Assembly (NCBI GenBank): GCA_934643185.1
Contig: CAKUBN010000028.1
Span: 1-29,145 of the forward strand
Length of the DNA stretch: 29,145 bases
Direction: 5' to 3'
Origin: an uncultured Eubacteriales bacterium
GTDB lineage: Bacteria; Bacillota; Clostridia; Oscillospirales; Acutalibacteraceae
The position numbers and the translations under genes are program-made. The notes under the pieces were generated by a model. That model did not search any database. It had not been told where the DNA came from and saw only the letters and a program-made list of their open reading frames with translations. Shown in pieces: positions 1-6,815 of this stretch (positions are counted from its first letter, which is position 1; every line of letters starts with the position of its first letter).

Positions 1-1
1 C

Positions 2-196
2 CCGGAGCTTGAGGATAAGGACGCCGTCATCGCACGCATTCACGAGGCTGCAAAGTATGTGCCGCTCGAGAACCTCTGCCTCAGCCCGCAGTGCGGCTTT
101 GCTTCCTGCGAGATCGGTAACAAGCTCACGGAAGAGCAGCAGTGGGCAAAGCTCGCGCTTGTAAAGGAGATCGCCGAGGAAGTCTGGGGCAAGTGA
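2..196 (+). CDS. MetE-like cobalamin-independent methionine synthase family protein (C-terminal fragment)
   Basis: The last 64 codons of a gene that begins before the window. The protein end contains LSPQCGFAS followed by LTEEQQWAKLALVKEIAEEV, a pattern I know from the short YxjG/YxjH-type relatives of MetE. These transfer a methyl group to homocysteine or a similar thiol, with zinc held by His and Cys; the Cys of QCGF matches the last zinc ligand of the family. The reading frame is open from base 2 and stops at TGA. A strong intrinsic terminator follows 40 bp later, so this is the end of its transcript. The exact substrate cannot be told from the fragment. Confidence 0.8.
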   Translation, partial: PELEDKDAVIARIHEAAKYVPLENLCLSPQCGFASCEIGNKLTEEQQWAKLALVKEIAEEVWGK

Positions 197-236
197 TTCC
201 TATTTCAATACACATCGATCAAACAGGATTTCAAGA

Positions 237-275
237 ACCGCGCAGCGCCGAAAACGCCCTGCGCGGTCTTTTTTT
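237..275 (+). terminator. Intrinsic terminator of the MetE-like gene
   Basis: A perfect 9-bp stem ACCGCGCAG/CTGCGCGGT (237-245 with 259-267) with a 13-nt loop, followed by C and seven T. Confidence 0.9.
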
Positions 276-339
276 GAAAAGATGTCCTCAAATGTCCTGC
301 GATGTCCGCCAAAACCGCAAACAAATGTTCTAAATTGAC

Positions 340-367
340 TTGACATTTGCGGCGGAATCCTTATAAT
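340..367 (+). promoter_or_regulatory. Consensus sigma-A promoter of the RepA-like gene leader
   Basis: Perfect -35 TTGACA (340-345) and perfect -10 TATAAT (362-367) with a 16-bp spacer. It is the strongest promoter by consensus in the window. It drives a leader of about 150 nt that holds at least two hairpins before the replication-initiator-like gene. Confidence 0.8.
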
Positions 368-421
368 TAAAAGTAAGAGGACGACCTGCCGCACCGGGTC
401 GTATTCGTAAAATATCGCTGT

Positions 422-467
422 ATGCCGTCGGCAGAGGAGCTTTTGCTTTTCTGACCGGCGGCTTTTT
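422..467 (+). terminator. Terminator-like hairpin in the leader of the RepA-like gene (attenuator or small-RNA end)
   Basis: GCCGTCGG-CAG pairs with CTG-A-CCGGCGGC (about 423-433 with 452-462), one G-U pair and a bulged A, and TTTTT follows at 463-467. A smaller upstream hairpin, ACGACC/GGTCGT, lies at about 380-401. With a consensus promoter only about 55 bp upstream, transcripts could end here as a short RNA of about 95 nt, or the hairpin could attenuate the downstream gene. Confidence 0.55.
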
Positions 468-522
468 GATAGCGAAAAGGGGATGGACACGTGAAAAGGA
501 ACGCAAACGGAGGTGCAGGCGT

Positions 523-1368
523 ATAAACAGGGAAGACAAGTGGGAAGATAACGCGTATTTGTTTTACAAAATGCCTAAAGTGCTTTTTGAAGACCCGGCG
601 TATAAAAAGCTTTCGGATGGCGGCAAGCTTTTGTACTGCGTGCTTTTAAACCGCATGGGGCTTTCCAAAAAGAATGAATGGCGCGACGAAAACGGCAAGG
701 TGTATATCTACTATACAAACCGAAAGCTGCGCGAGCTTTTCGGCTGGGGACACGATAAGGTGACGGGACGCTATAAAGAGCTGGAACGCGCCGGGCTCAT
801 CCGCCGCCGCAAGGATAAGATCGGCGGGCCGGATTCGATTTATGTGCTGCCGCTGCCCGAGGTGAGCGGGTTTTCCGCACCGGGCGGTTCGGCTTTGCAG
901 CAGCCCCCTTTGCGGGAAATCAGCGCCGACCCGTGCGACGATTTCGCAGCAAGTAAGACTGAATATAAAAAGACAGAAATAAGAGAGAACGATCTATCTG
1001 CGGATGGATATGATGCGACTTTCTTTTCTAATCGTATTAAGGGAAATATCGATTACGACATTCTTTCGGAATACAAAGTAGACAAAGCGAAGCTTGATGA
1101 GCTTATCCGGCTGATGACGGATGTTTGCTGCGGCACAGCACCCATGGTGCGCATCGGCGGCAGCGAATACCGCAGGCAGGACGTTGCAGAGCGCTTTTTG
1201 AGCCTGGATGACGCGCATATCGAGTACGTGATGGATAAGCTGGAAAGCGGCACGGCAAACGTGAAAAACATGCGCGCGTATGCGCTGACCGTGCTTTATA
1301 ACGCCCCTGCGACGATGGAGCTTGACCTTGAGCGGCAGCTGCGGCATGATTTTGCCTGCAATGCTTAA
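523..1368 (+). CDS. Replication initiator protein A (RepA_N) domain protein with DUF6017-like C-terminus
   Basis: The N-terminal part (FYKMPKVLFEDPAYKKLSDGGKLLYCVLLNRMGLS, then YIYYTNRKLRELFGWGHDKV) is the winged-helix RepA_N domain of initiators found on Firmicute plasmids and integrative elements. After a variable linker, the last ~100 residues (IDYDILSEY... VRIGGSEYRRQDVAERFLSL... LYNAPATM) match the C-terminal domain I know as DUF6017. No other plasmid or transfer gene is nearby, so it looks like a chromosomal orphan. The start is uncertain. The frame is open from TTG at 466, but that codon lies in the T-run of the leader hairpin and has no ribosome site. GGAGG at 509-513 sits 9 bp before an in-frame ATA (523), which overlaps the TAA of a possible 11-codon leader ORF (491-526). 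I place the start at ATA 523 tentatively (281 aa); TTG 556 and ATG 571 are alternatives. Confidence 0.75.
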   Translation: MNREDKWEDNAYLFYKMPKVLFEDPAYKKLSDGGKLLYCVLLNRMGLSKKNEWRDENGKVYIYYTNRKLRELFGWGHDKVTGRYKELERAGLIRRRKDKIGGPDSIYVLPLPEVSGFSAPGGSALQQPPLREISADPCDDFAASKTEYKKTEIRENDLSADGYDATFFSNRIKGNIDYDILSEYKVDKAKLDELIRLMTDVCCGTAPMVRIGGSEYRRQDVAERFLSLDDAHIEYVMDKLESGTANVKNMRAYALTVLYNAPATMELDLERQLRHDFACNA

Positions 1369-1411
1369 TTTTCATTTTTCAGCGCGAAAATGAGAAGCGG
1401 GAGAAGGACAG

Positions 1412-1431
1412 GGGAGAGAATATTCTCTCCC
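1412..1431. repeat. Perfect 20-bp palindrome downstream of the RepA-like gene
   Basis: GGGAGAGAAT followed at once by its exact reverse complement ATTCTCTCCC. No T-run follows, so it is not a standard terminator. It could be a protein-binding site or a weak terminator hairpin. Confidence 0.6.
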
Positions 1432-1450
1432 GCGCGGCGCAAAAAACTGC

Positions 1451-1480
1451 GCATTCTTGCAAAAATTGACACGCATAATG
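1451..1480 (+). promoter_or_regulatory. Sigma-G-like promoter of the SASP gene
   Basis: GCATT (1451-1455) and CATAATG (1474-1480) with an 18-bp spacer approximate the forespore sigma-G pattern (gnATR, then CATnnTA). A TTGACA at 1466-1471 has no good -10 box at sigma-A spacing. The gene's identity makes forespore control likely. Confidence 0.45.
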
Positions 1481-1569
1481 CTCCTTTCATCATGCACAAT
1501 AAGAACAACAAACGCGAAAAAAGCAGTGCGGCGCAGCGTTAAGCGCCGCCGAAAAAAGGAGAATGAAAC

Positions 1570-1764
1570 ATGAACAGCAGCAATAAGACGATGGTACCGG
1601 AAGCACAGGACGCGATGAACCGCTTTAAGATGGAAGCCGCAAACGAAGTCGGCGTCAACCTCAAGCAGGGCTATAACGGCGACCTCACCTCCCGCCAGGC
1701 GGGCTCCATCGGCGGCCAGATGGTCAAAAAGATGATCAAGTCCTACGAAGAGAGCATGAAGTAA
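1570..1764 (+). CDS. Small acid-soluble spore protein, alpha/beta type
   Basis: A 64-residue protein with the alpha/beta SASP core: VPEAQDAMNRFKMEAANEVGV near residues 9-29 and DLTSRQAGSIGGQMVKKMI near 39-57, including the Gly-Gly-x-Met-Val-Lys-Lys motif. These proteins coat and protect DNA in the dormant spore, and the GPR protease cleaves them at germination within EXXNEVG-type sequences (here EAANEVG). AAGGAG lies 10 bp before the ATG. The leader holds a 7-bp hairpin (GCGGCGC/GCGCCGC, 1528-1549). The gene stands alone with its own terminator and a sigma-G-like promoter. The length is normal for the family. Confidence 0.95.
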   Translation: MNSSNKTMVPEAQDAMNRFKMEAANEVGVNLKQGYNGDLTSRQAGSIGGQMVKKMIKSYEESMK

Positions 1765-1783
1765 AAGTCACGTAAGGCAAATT

Positions 1784-1814
1784 GGGGGCGTCCGGCAGCG
1801 GGCGTCCTCTTTTT
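1784..1814 (+). terminator. Intrinsic terminator of the SASP gene
   Basis: A 10-bp stem with several G-U pairs, GGGGGCGTCC/GGGCGTCCTC, loop GGCAGC, then TTTTT. It ends just before the stop of the convergent bofC-like gene. Confidence 0.75.
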
Positions 1815-1820
1815 GCGGTT

Positions 1821-2255
1821 TTATTCATAGTCTTCGATCAGCTTATAGGCCTCCGTCAGCGTTTTTGCGTGGATGCCGCGGGCGAGCAGGCGGCGGTCTT
1901 CCTCTGTAAGGCTACTGAGCGGCGTCGTGATGCAATAGACCGGCGCCGGGTCTTCGCTTTTAAAAATAGCCACGCTGCCGTTATAGGCGCGCACGGTGTA
2001 GAACACCTCGTATTCCTTAAAAATTGCTGAATTTGCGGCGCTCTCCCGGTCGGTTCCTTGACTTGCCGCATCGTTTGGGCTATAATAAACGGAAGAGTCG
2101 CTTTCTGCTTTTGCGGGGTCTGCCGCGGCTTCTTTGGCTTCCCGGCCGGAGAGCGCGGAGAGCGTGCACAGCGCGGCGAAAAGGACAAAGATCGCCGCCC
2201 ATGCGCCGTATTTCTGCCGAGCGGAGCGCATAAGGGACTCGAAACGCATTTTCAT
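1821..2255 (-). CDS. BofC-like forespore protein (BofC C-terminal domain)
   Basis: 144 residues: a short basic N-terminus, one membrane segment or signal anchor (about residues 18-36, WAAIFVLFAALCTLSAL), a polar linker, and a C-terminal domain. That domain (FYTVRAYNGSVAIF, then PLSSLTEEDRRLLARGI and a final Glu-rich helix) resembles the BofC C-terminal domain. In Bacillus, BofC is made in the forespore, exported to the intermembrane space, and restrains the SpoIVB protease that signals sigma-K activation. Clostridia often carry only this C-terminal part, and its role there is less clear. AGAAAGGA precedes the ATG. A sigma-G-like promoter upstream (2296-2324) fits forespore expression. Confidence 0.65.
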   Translation of the reverse strand: MKMRFESLMRSARQKYGAWAAIFVLFAALCTLSALSGREAKEAAADPAKAESDSSVYYSPNDAASQGTDRESAANSAIFKEYEVFYTVRAYNGSVAIFKSEDPAPVYCITTPLSSLTEEDRRLLARGIHAKTLTEAYKLIEDYE

Positions 2256-2295
2256 GACTATACATCCTTTCTAAGTAGGATTTGCCCTGCGGCTT

Positions 2296-2324
2296 TAGTA
2301 TCGCCAAGGTTTGCCAATTTATGC
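2296..2324 (-). promoter_or_regulatory. Sigma-G-like promoter of the bofC-like gene
   Basis: On the minus strand, GCATA (2324-2320) and GATACTA (2302-2296) are separated by 17 bp, close to the sigma-G pattern gCATA-N17/18-CATnnTA with one mismatch. Transcription would start near 2289, 34 bp before the ATG. Confidence 0.5.
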
Positions 2325-2373
2325 AGCCAAAGTGCGCTTTTGCCGCGCAATTTGATTTTTCAGGAGGTCAAAC

Positions 2374-4878
2374 GTGCTGAAAAAAGACATCAATAAGTAT
2401 AACACCACGCAGCCGAGCGGAAGACCCATGGGCCGCACGGACGGCGAAACGGCCCGCGCGGCCGGCGGCACGGCGCATGCGGTGCTCACCATGATCGCGA
2501 AGCTCATCAAGACGGTGCTCTGCGTCTGCATCATCACCGGCTGCCTTGTGGGCTTGAGCGTGGCGGCCGTCATTTGGAGCTACCACGATGTGGAGATGAA
2601 CGCGAGCCTTGCTTCCTTTAAGCTGAAGGAATCGAGCTTTATGTATGTGACGGATTCCCTGCACATAGACAGCGTGGACACGGCGGAATGGACGCAGCGC
2701 CTGCGCTATAACGCCGAAGAGATCCGCACACGCGTTGATTTCACGCAGATCCCGGACATCATGAAGGAAGCGATGATCGCGATCGAGGATAAGCGCTTTT
2801 ACGAGCACCACGGCGTAGACTGGAAGCGTACCCTTGGCGCTGTGTACGGCATGGTGACCGGCAACGACACCGCCGGCGGCTCCACCATCACGCAGCAGCT
2901 CATCAAGAACCTGACGGGCGAAAACCAGGTGAGCGTCATGCGTAAGGTGAAGGAAATTTTCATGGCGCTGAACCTTGAGAAGAAATATTCCAAAGACGAA
3001 ATTCTCGAAGCGTATTTGAACCTTGTCAACTACGGCAACGGCTATTACGGCGTGGAGGCCGCAGCAAAGGGCTACTTTGGCAAGGACATTTGGGACTGCA
3101 ACATTGCAGAGTGCGCGACGATCGCCGCGACGACGCAGAACCCGGCTGCCCTGTGCGTGTTCTACCACCCGGAGGCGAACCGCAAGCGCCGCGAGCTCGT
3201 CATCTCCGAAATGTACGACCAGGGCCGCATTACGCGCGCGGAGTACGACGAAGCGATGCAACAATCTGCAAACCTGAAGCTGCGCGGCGTGGACTTTGAG
3301 ATGGACGACGAAGAAGAGGAGACCGAGACGCAGAGCGTTTCCACCGAGGTGTGGAACTGGTACGAGGAAGAGGTGTTCAACGACACGGTTGACCTGCTGA
3401 CCCAGTACGTGAACCTCGACAGCGACAAGGCGATCGACCTCATTTATAACGGCGGCCTCAAGATTTACTCCGCTGAATATGTGCCGATGCAGGAAGCATT
3501 TGAAAACTACATGCGGAACAACTGGCAGGAGTTTACAAGCGACAGCGGCATCTGGAGCGGCGTGTGCCTGATGGAATACGACGGCAGGATCCTCTGCGTG
3601 AACTCAAACCAGGCGAACGACGATAACGAGCTTTTGAAGAAGACCGGCAACCGCGTGCAGAACAACGTTTCGTACTCCACGAACCAGCCGGGTTCCTCCA
3701 TTAAGCCCATCAGCGTGTATGCCCCGGCGCTGGAATACAACCTCATCACCTACGGCTCTGTGCTGAAGGATGAGCCGCTGCCGAACTACTTTGACGACGG
3801 TAGCGAGGGCCCGAACAACTTTGACGGCACGTTTGAGGGCACCGTGAACGTGGATAAGGCCATTACGGAATCTCTGAACGCCCCGGTGGCGCAGCTCATC
3901 AACCAGATGTCGCCGCTTGTGAGCTACCAGTTCCTCACGCAGAACCTGCACATTACGTCGCTTTCGGAGGAAGACTCCTACAACGTCGGCGGCGTGGCCA
4001 TCGGCGGCTTGACGAACGGTATTTCCGTGCGCGAAATGACCGGCGCGTACCAGATCTTCGGCAACGGCGGCAAGTACTACACCCCGTACACCGTGTACCG
4101 CATTGAAGATAACGACGGCAACGTGCTTTACGATTACCAGCAGAACCACAACGAGGAGCAGGCTGTTTCCTTTGATACGGCAACCATTATGAATAAGCTG
4201 CTGCACCTGCCGATCAACGGCACGGACACGGATGCTTACCCCACGGCGAACATGGTACGCCGCGACGACCTTGACCAGATCGGTAAGACCGGTACGACCG
4301 AGGACAGCAACGACGTGTGGTACATGGGCGCTACGCCGGCCTTTGTGTGCGGCATTTGGAACGGCCATGAATATAAGGAAGAGATCAACGACACGAACAG
4401 CGCGAAGAAGATGTACAACGGCATCATCGACTGGCTGGAAAATAACTACTACGACTTCCTCCACAGCGGCAGCTATGTGCTGAGCGACAACGTGGTGCAG
4501 CTTTCCTACTGCCGCGACAGCGGCCTGCGCCCCGGCCCGAACTGCGCGCACATTGCAAACGGCTGGTATTCGCAGAACAACATTCCGAGAACGTGCAACG
4601 GAGAATCTGACCACATCTCGAAGACGAGCGCCACGGCAACGCCGGAGCCCTCGCCGAGCATGGAGCCGAGCCCGTCCCCGAGCGTGGAGCCTACGGCATC
4701 GCCGACGGCGGAGGCCACGCCGACCTTGGCCCCGACCGAAACGCCGGCCCCGACGCCGGAGCCTACCCCGGAACCGACGCCGGAGCCTACCCCGGAACCG
4801 ACGCCGGAGCCTACCCCGGAACCGCCGGTAGAGCCTACCCCGGAACCGCCGGCAGAGCCGGAAACACCGGCGGCGTAA
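2374..4878 (+). CDS. Class A (bifunctional) penicillin-binding protein, PBP1A family
   Basis: 834 residues. It makes peptidoglycan outside the membrane by glycan polymerisation and peptide cross-linking. Order: cytoplasmic N-terminus; membrane anchor (about 40-70); GT51 transglycosylase with EDKRFYEHHGVDW (138-150) and GGSTITQQLIKN (168-179); an acidic linker (309-318); transpeptidase with SSIK (Ser441 nucleophile, Lys444), SLN (500-502) and KTG (638-640); and a tail from about 754 rich in Pro, Thr and Glu (PTPEPTPEP repeats). All catalytic motifs are present. The GTG start is 5 bp after a perfect AGGAGGT (2362-2368). The gene is single and ends in a strong terminator. No clear sigma-A promoter was found in the divergent region shared with bofC. 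Confidence 0.95.
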   Translation: MLKKDINKYNTTQPSGRPMGRTDGETARAAGGTAHAVLTMIAKLIKTVLCVCIITGCLVGLSVAAVIWSYHDVEMNASLASFKLKESSFMYVTDSLHIDSVDTAEWTQRLRYNAEEIRTRVDFTQIPDIMKEAMIAIEDKRFYEHHGVDWKRTLGAVYGMVTGNDTAGGSTITQQLIKNLTGENQVSVMRKVKEIFMALNLEKKYSKDEILEAYLNLVNYGNGYYGVEAAAKGYFGKDIWDCNIAECATIAATTQNPAALCVFYHPEANRKRRELVISEMYDQGRITRAEYDEAMQQSANLKLRGVDFEMDDEEEETETQSVSTEVWNWYEEEVFNDTVDLLTQYVNLDSDKAIDLIYNGGLKIYSAEYVPMQEAFENYMRNNWQEFTSDSGIWSGVCLMEYDGRILCVNSNQANDDNELLKKTGNRVQNNVSYSTNQPGSSIKPISVYAPALEYNLITYGSVLKDEPLPNYFDDGSEGPNNFDGTFEGTVNVDKAITESLNAPVAQLINQMSPLVSYQFLTQNLHITSLSEEDSYNVGGVAIGGLTNGISVREMTGAYQIFGNGGKYYTPYTVYRIEDNDGNVLYDYQQNHNEEQAVSFDTATIMNKLLHLPINGTDTDAYPTANMVRRDDLDQIGKTGTTEDSNDVWYMGATPAFVCGIWNGHEYKEEINDTNSAKKMYNGIIDWLENNYYDFLHSGSYVLSDNVVQLSYCRDSGLRPGPNCAHIANGWYSQNNIPRTCNGESDHISKTSATATPEPSPSMEPSPSPSVEPTASPTAEATPTLAPTETPAPTPEPTPEPTPEPTPEPTPEPTPEPPVEPTPEPPAEPETPAA
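4753..4848 (+). repeat. Tandem 24-bp repeats encoding TPEPTPEP in the PBP tail
   Basis: Three exact 24-bp units (from 4753, 4777 and 4801) and a fourth variant unit (4825-4848). Within each unit the two TPEP halves use different synonymous codons (acg/acc, gag/gaa, cct/ccg), so the true DNA period is 24 bp rather than 12. Confidence 0.85.
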
Positions 4879-4927
4879 AGCGGTTTGCAGAACGCAGACC
4901 ACGATAAAAATTTAACGTGTATTATGC

Positions 4928-4965
4928 AGGACTCACTCATTTTAAGAGTGGGTCCTGTTGCTTTT
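4928..4965 (+). terminator. Intrinsic terminator of the PBP gene
   Basis: An 11-bp stem AGGACTCACTC/GAGTGGGTCCT (4928-4938 with 4946-4956, one G-U pair), loop ATTTTAA, then GTTGCTTTTT. Confidence 0.85.
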
Positions 4966-5016
4966 TGTACGAGATAGACCAAAATAAGAAAAAGGGGGAA
5001 AGGAAAGAAATTTGGG

Positions 5017-5045
5017 TTGAATTTTGCCGAAAAGTGTGCTACACT
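5017..5045 (+). promoter_or_regulatory. Sigma-A promoter of the pheB-hom-thrB-lysC operon
   Basis: TTGAAT (5017-5022), 17-bp spacer, TACACT (5040-5045). The leader is only about 35 nt, too short for a riboswitch or T-box, so control is not by a long leader. Confidence 0.65.
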
Positions 5046-5084
5046 GTTTATCGACGCAATACAAACGTACTTAGGTGGTGGACA

Positions 5085-5522
5085 ATGGAAAACACATCGT
5101 TTCTTTTGATCGACGAATCCGTTCTGCCGGAGGTATACCAGAAGGTCATCCGCGTGAACCAGCTTCTGGAGACCGGCGAAGCCTCGAACACCTCAGAGGC
5201 GGTCAAGATGGCGGGCATCTCCCGCAGTGTATATTATAAGTATAAAAACGCCGTTTTTCCGTATACAAAAAAGGAAACGGGCTCCATTATGACGGTGCAG
5301 GTCGTGTTAAACGACAAGCCCGGCGTGCTTGTGAACCTTTTGACGGTATTCTATAAGGCGAACGCAAACATTCTGACCATTAACCAGAATATTCCGGTGA
5401 AGGGCAAAGCGTTCGTTTCGGTCTCGGCGCGAAGCGAAAACATGAGCATTGAGATCGATGAGCTTTTGAAGCGCCTTTTTGAGGTGCAGGGCGTTATTAA
5501 GATTGACAGCATCGTCGGTTAA
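5085..5522 (+). CDS. pheB: ACT domain-containing protein, PheB/UPF0735 family
   Basis: 145 residues. The N-terminal half has a helix-turn-helix-like stretch (TSEAVKMAGISRSVYYKYKN, about 39-58). The C-terminal half is an ACT domain (MTVQVVLNDKPGVLVNLLTVF... ANILTINQNIPV). The ACT fold usually binds an amino acid. The family is often found next to hom and thrB, and in Bacillus beside the phenylalanine gene pheA; its biochemical role is not settled, and a ligand-sensing regulator is plausible. The ATG at 5085 follows GGTGG at 5 bp. The frame is open far upstream, but that part overlaps the PBP terminator and the operon promoter and is not coding. It is the first gene of a four-gene operon. Confidence 0.88.
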   Translation: MENTSFLLIDESVLPEVYQKVIRVNQLLETGEASNTSEAVKMAGISRSVYYKYKNAVFPYTKKETGSIMTVQVVLNDKPGVLVNLLTVFYKANANILTINQNIPVKGKAFVSVSARSENMSIEIDELLKRLFEVQGVIKIDSIVG

Positions 5523-5546
5523 ATCCGCGTGGAAAGGAAAATGGAA

Positions 5547-6791
5547 ATGGCAAACATAGCAGTTCTCGGCCACGGCGTGGTCGGCTCCGGCGTTTTGGAG
5601 GTGCTTACCTCTCACGCGGCGAGCATCGCGAAGCGCGCGAAGGAAGAGATCCATGTTAAGTATATTCTGGACTTAAAGGAGTTCCCGGGCCTGCCGTACA
5701 GCGACCGCTTTACGAAGGATTTCAACGTCATTTTAAATGACCCCGAGGTGCAAATCGTCGTGGAAGTGATGGGCGGCCTGCACCCGGCGTATGACTTTGT
5801 GAAGGCGTGTCTGGAAAACGGCAAGAGCGTTGTGACCTCCAATAAAGAGCTTGTGGCACAAAAGGGCGCGGAGCTCCTTGCAATCGCGCAGGCGAATAAT
5901 CTCAACTTCCTGTTTGAGGCGAGCGTCGGCGGCGGTATTCCGATCATCCGCCCCATCAGCCAGTGCCTTGCCGCAAACGATGTAACGGAGATTGCCGGTA
6001 TTTTGAACGGCACGACGAACTTCATTTTGACGAAGATGATCCGCGAGCAGATGAATTTTGAAGACGCTTTGAAGCTTGCACAGCAGCTTGGTTACGCGGA
6101 GCGCAACCCGAGCGCCGATGTGGAGGGTCTGGACGCCTGCCGCAAGATCTGCATTTTGGCGTCTTTGGCGTTCGGCACGCACGTGTACCCGGATTCCGTT
6201 TACACAGAGGGCATTACGAAGATCACGCTGCAGGACGTCGATTTTGCAGACGTTTGGGGCGGTGTCATTAAGCTCATCGGCTCTGTGAAGAAGCTCGAAA
6301 ACGGACAGGTGCATATTATGGTTTGCCCGATGTTCGTGCACCGCGGCAGCCAGCTTGCGAGCGTGGACGATGTATTCAACGGCATTATGGTGCGCGGCGA
6401 CGCGACGGGCGACGTGGTGTTCTACGGCAAGGGCGCGGGCAAGCTGCCCACGGCGAGTGCCGTTGTGGCGGACGTCATCGACTGTGTGAAGCACTTTAAG
6501 GCACGCAAGTACCTCTTCTGGGAGGATGCGAAGCCGAACTACGTGGCGGATTTCGGCAGCATGGAAACGTCCGCGTTCGTGCGCGTTTCCGCCAAGGACA
6601 GCGATACGGCGCTGAACACGGCGGCGGACGTCTTCGGCAAGATTACGCCGCTGCTTGCGAAAAGACCGGTACAGGGCGAAGTTGGCTTTACGGTGGAAAA
6701 CCTTACGGAGAAGGAACTCAGCGATAAGCTGGCAGCGCTGGAAGCGCGCGGCGTAAAGGTTGAAGGCCGTATTCGCATCTCCGATTATTGA
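5547..6791 (+). CDS. hom: Homoserine dehydrogenase
   Basis: 414 residues. It reduces aspartate semialdehyde to homoserine with NAD(P)H, at the branch toward threonine and methionine. NAD-binding GHGVVGSG is at about 8-15; the family signature with NGTTNFILTKM comes next, then AQQLGYAERNPSADVEGLDACRK, which contains the catalytic Asp/Lys region. The last ~80 residues (AFVRVSAKDSDTALNTAADVF... GEVGFTVENLTEKEL) look like a divergent C-terminal ACT domain, expected for threonine feedback. The second ATG (5547) is chosen because AAAGG lies 9 bp upstream and homologues begin MANIAVLG; ATG 5541 and GTG 5529 are too close to that site. It lies 24 bp after pheB. Confidence 0.93.
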   Translation: MANIAVLGHGVVGSGVLEVLTSHAASIAKRAKEEIHVKYILDLKEFPGLPYSDRFTKDFNVILNDPEVQIVVEVMGGLHPAYDFVKACLENGKSVVTSNKELVAQKGAELLAIAQANNLNFLFEASVGGGIPIIRPISQCLAANDVTEIAGILNGTTNFILTKMIREQMNFEDALKLAQQLGYAERNPSADVEGLDACRKICILASLAFGTHVYPDSVYTEGITKITLQDVDFADVWGGVIKLIGSVKKLENGQVHIMVCPMFVHRGSQLASVDDVFNGIMVRGDATGDVVFYGKGAGKLPTASAVVADVIDCVKHFKARKYLFWEDAKPNYVADFGSMETSAFVRVSAKDSDTALNTAADVFGKITPLLAKRPVQGEVGFTVENLTEKELSDKLAALEARGVKVEGRIRISDY

Positions 6792-6815
6792 TAAAAGCGG
6801 AAAGGGGAAAGCATT

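Noticed and set aside
466..522. TTG 466 as start of the RepA-like gene
   Set aside because: The codon lies in the T-run of a terminator-like hairpin and lacks a ribosome site; the Arg/Lys-rich residues it would add are not typical of the family.
1466..1500. Sigma-A promoter for the SASP gene at TTGACA 1466-1471
   Set aside because: No acceptable -10 box occurs 16-18 bp downstream, and a forespore promoter fits the gene better.
4753..4848. CRISPR-like or satellite array
   Set aside because: The repeats are contiguous without spacers and are in frame with the PBP gene, encoding its Pro-rich tail.
4917..5084. N-terminal extension of PheB
   Set aside because: It would cover the PBP terminator and the operon's own promoter; the ATG at 5085 has a good ribosome site and gives the family's usual length.
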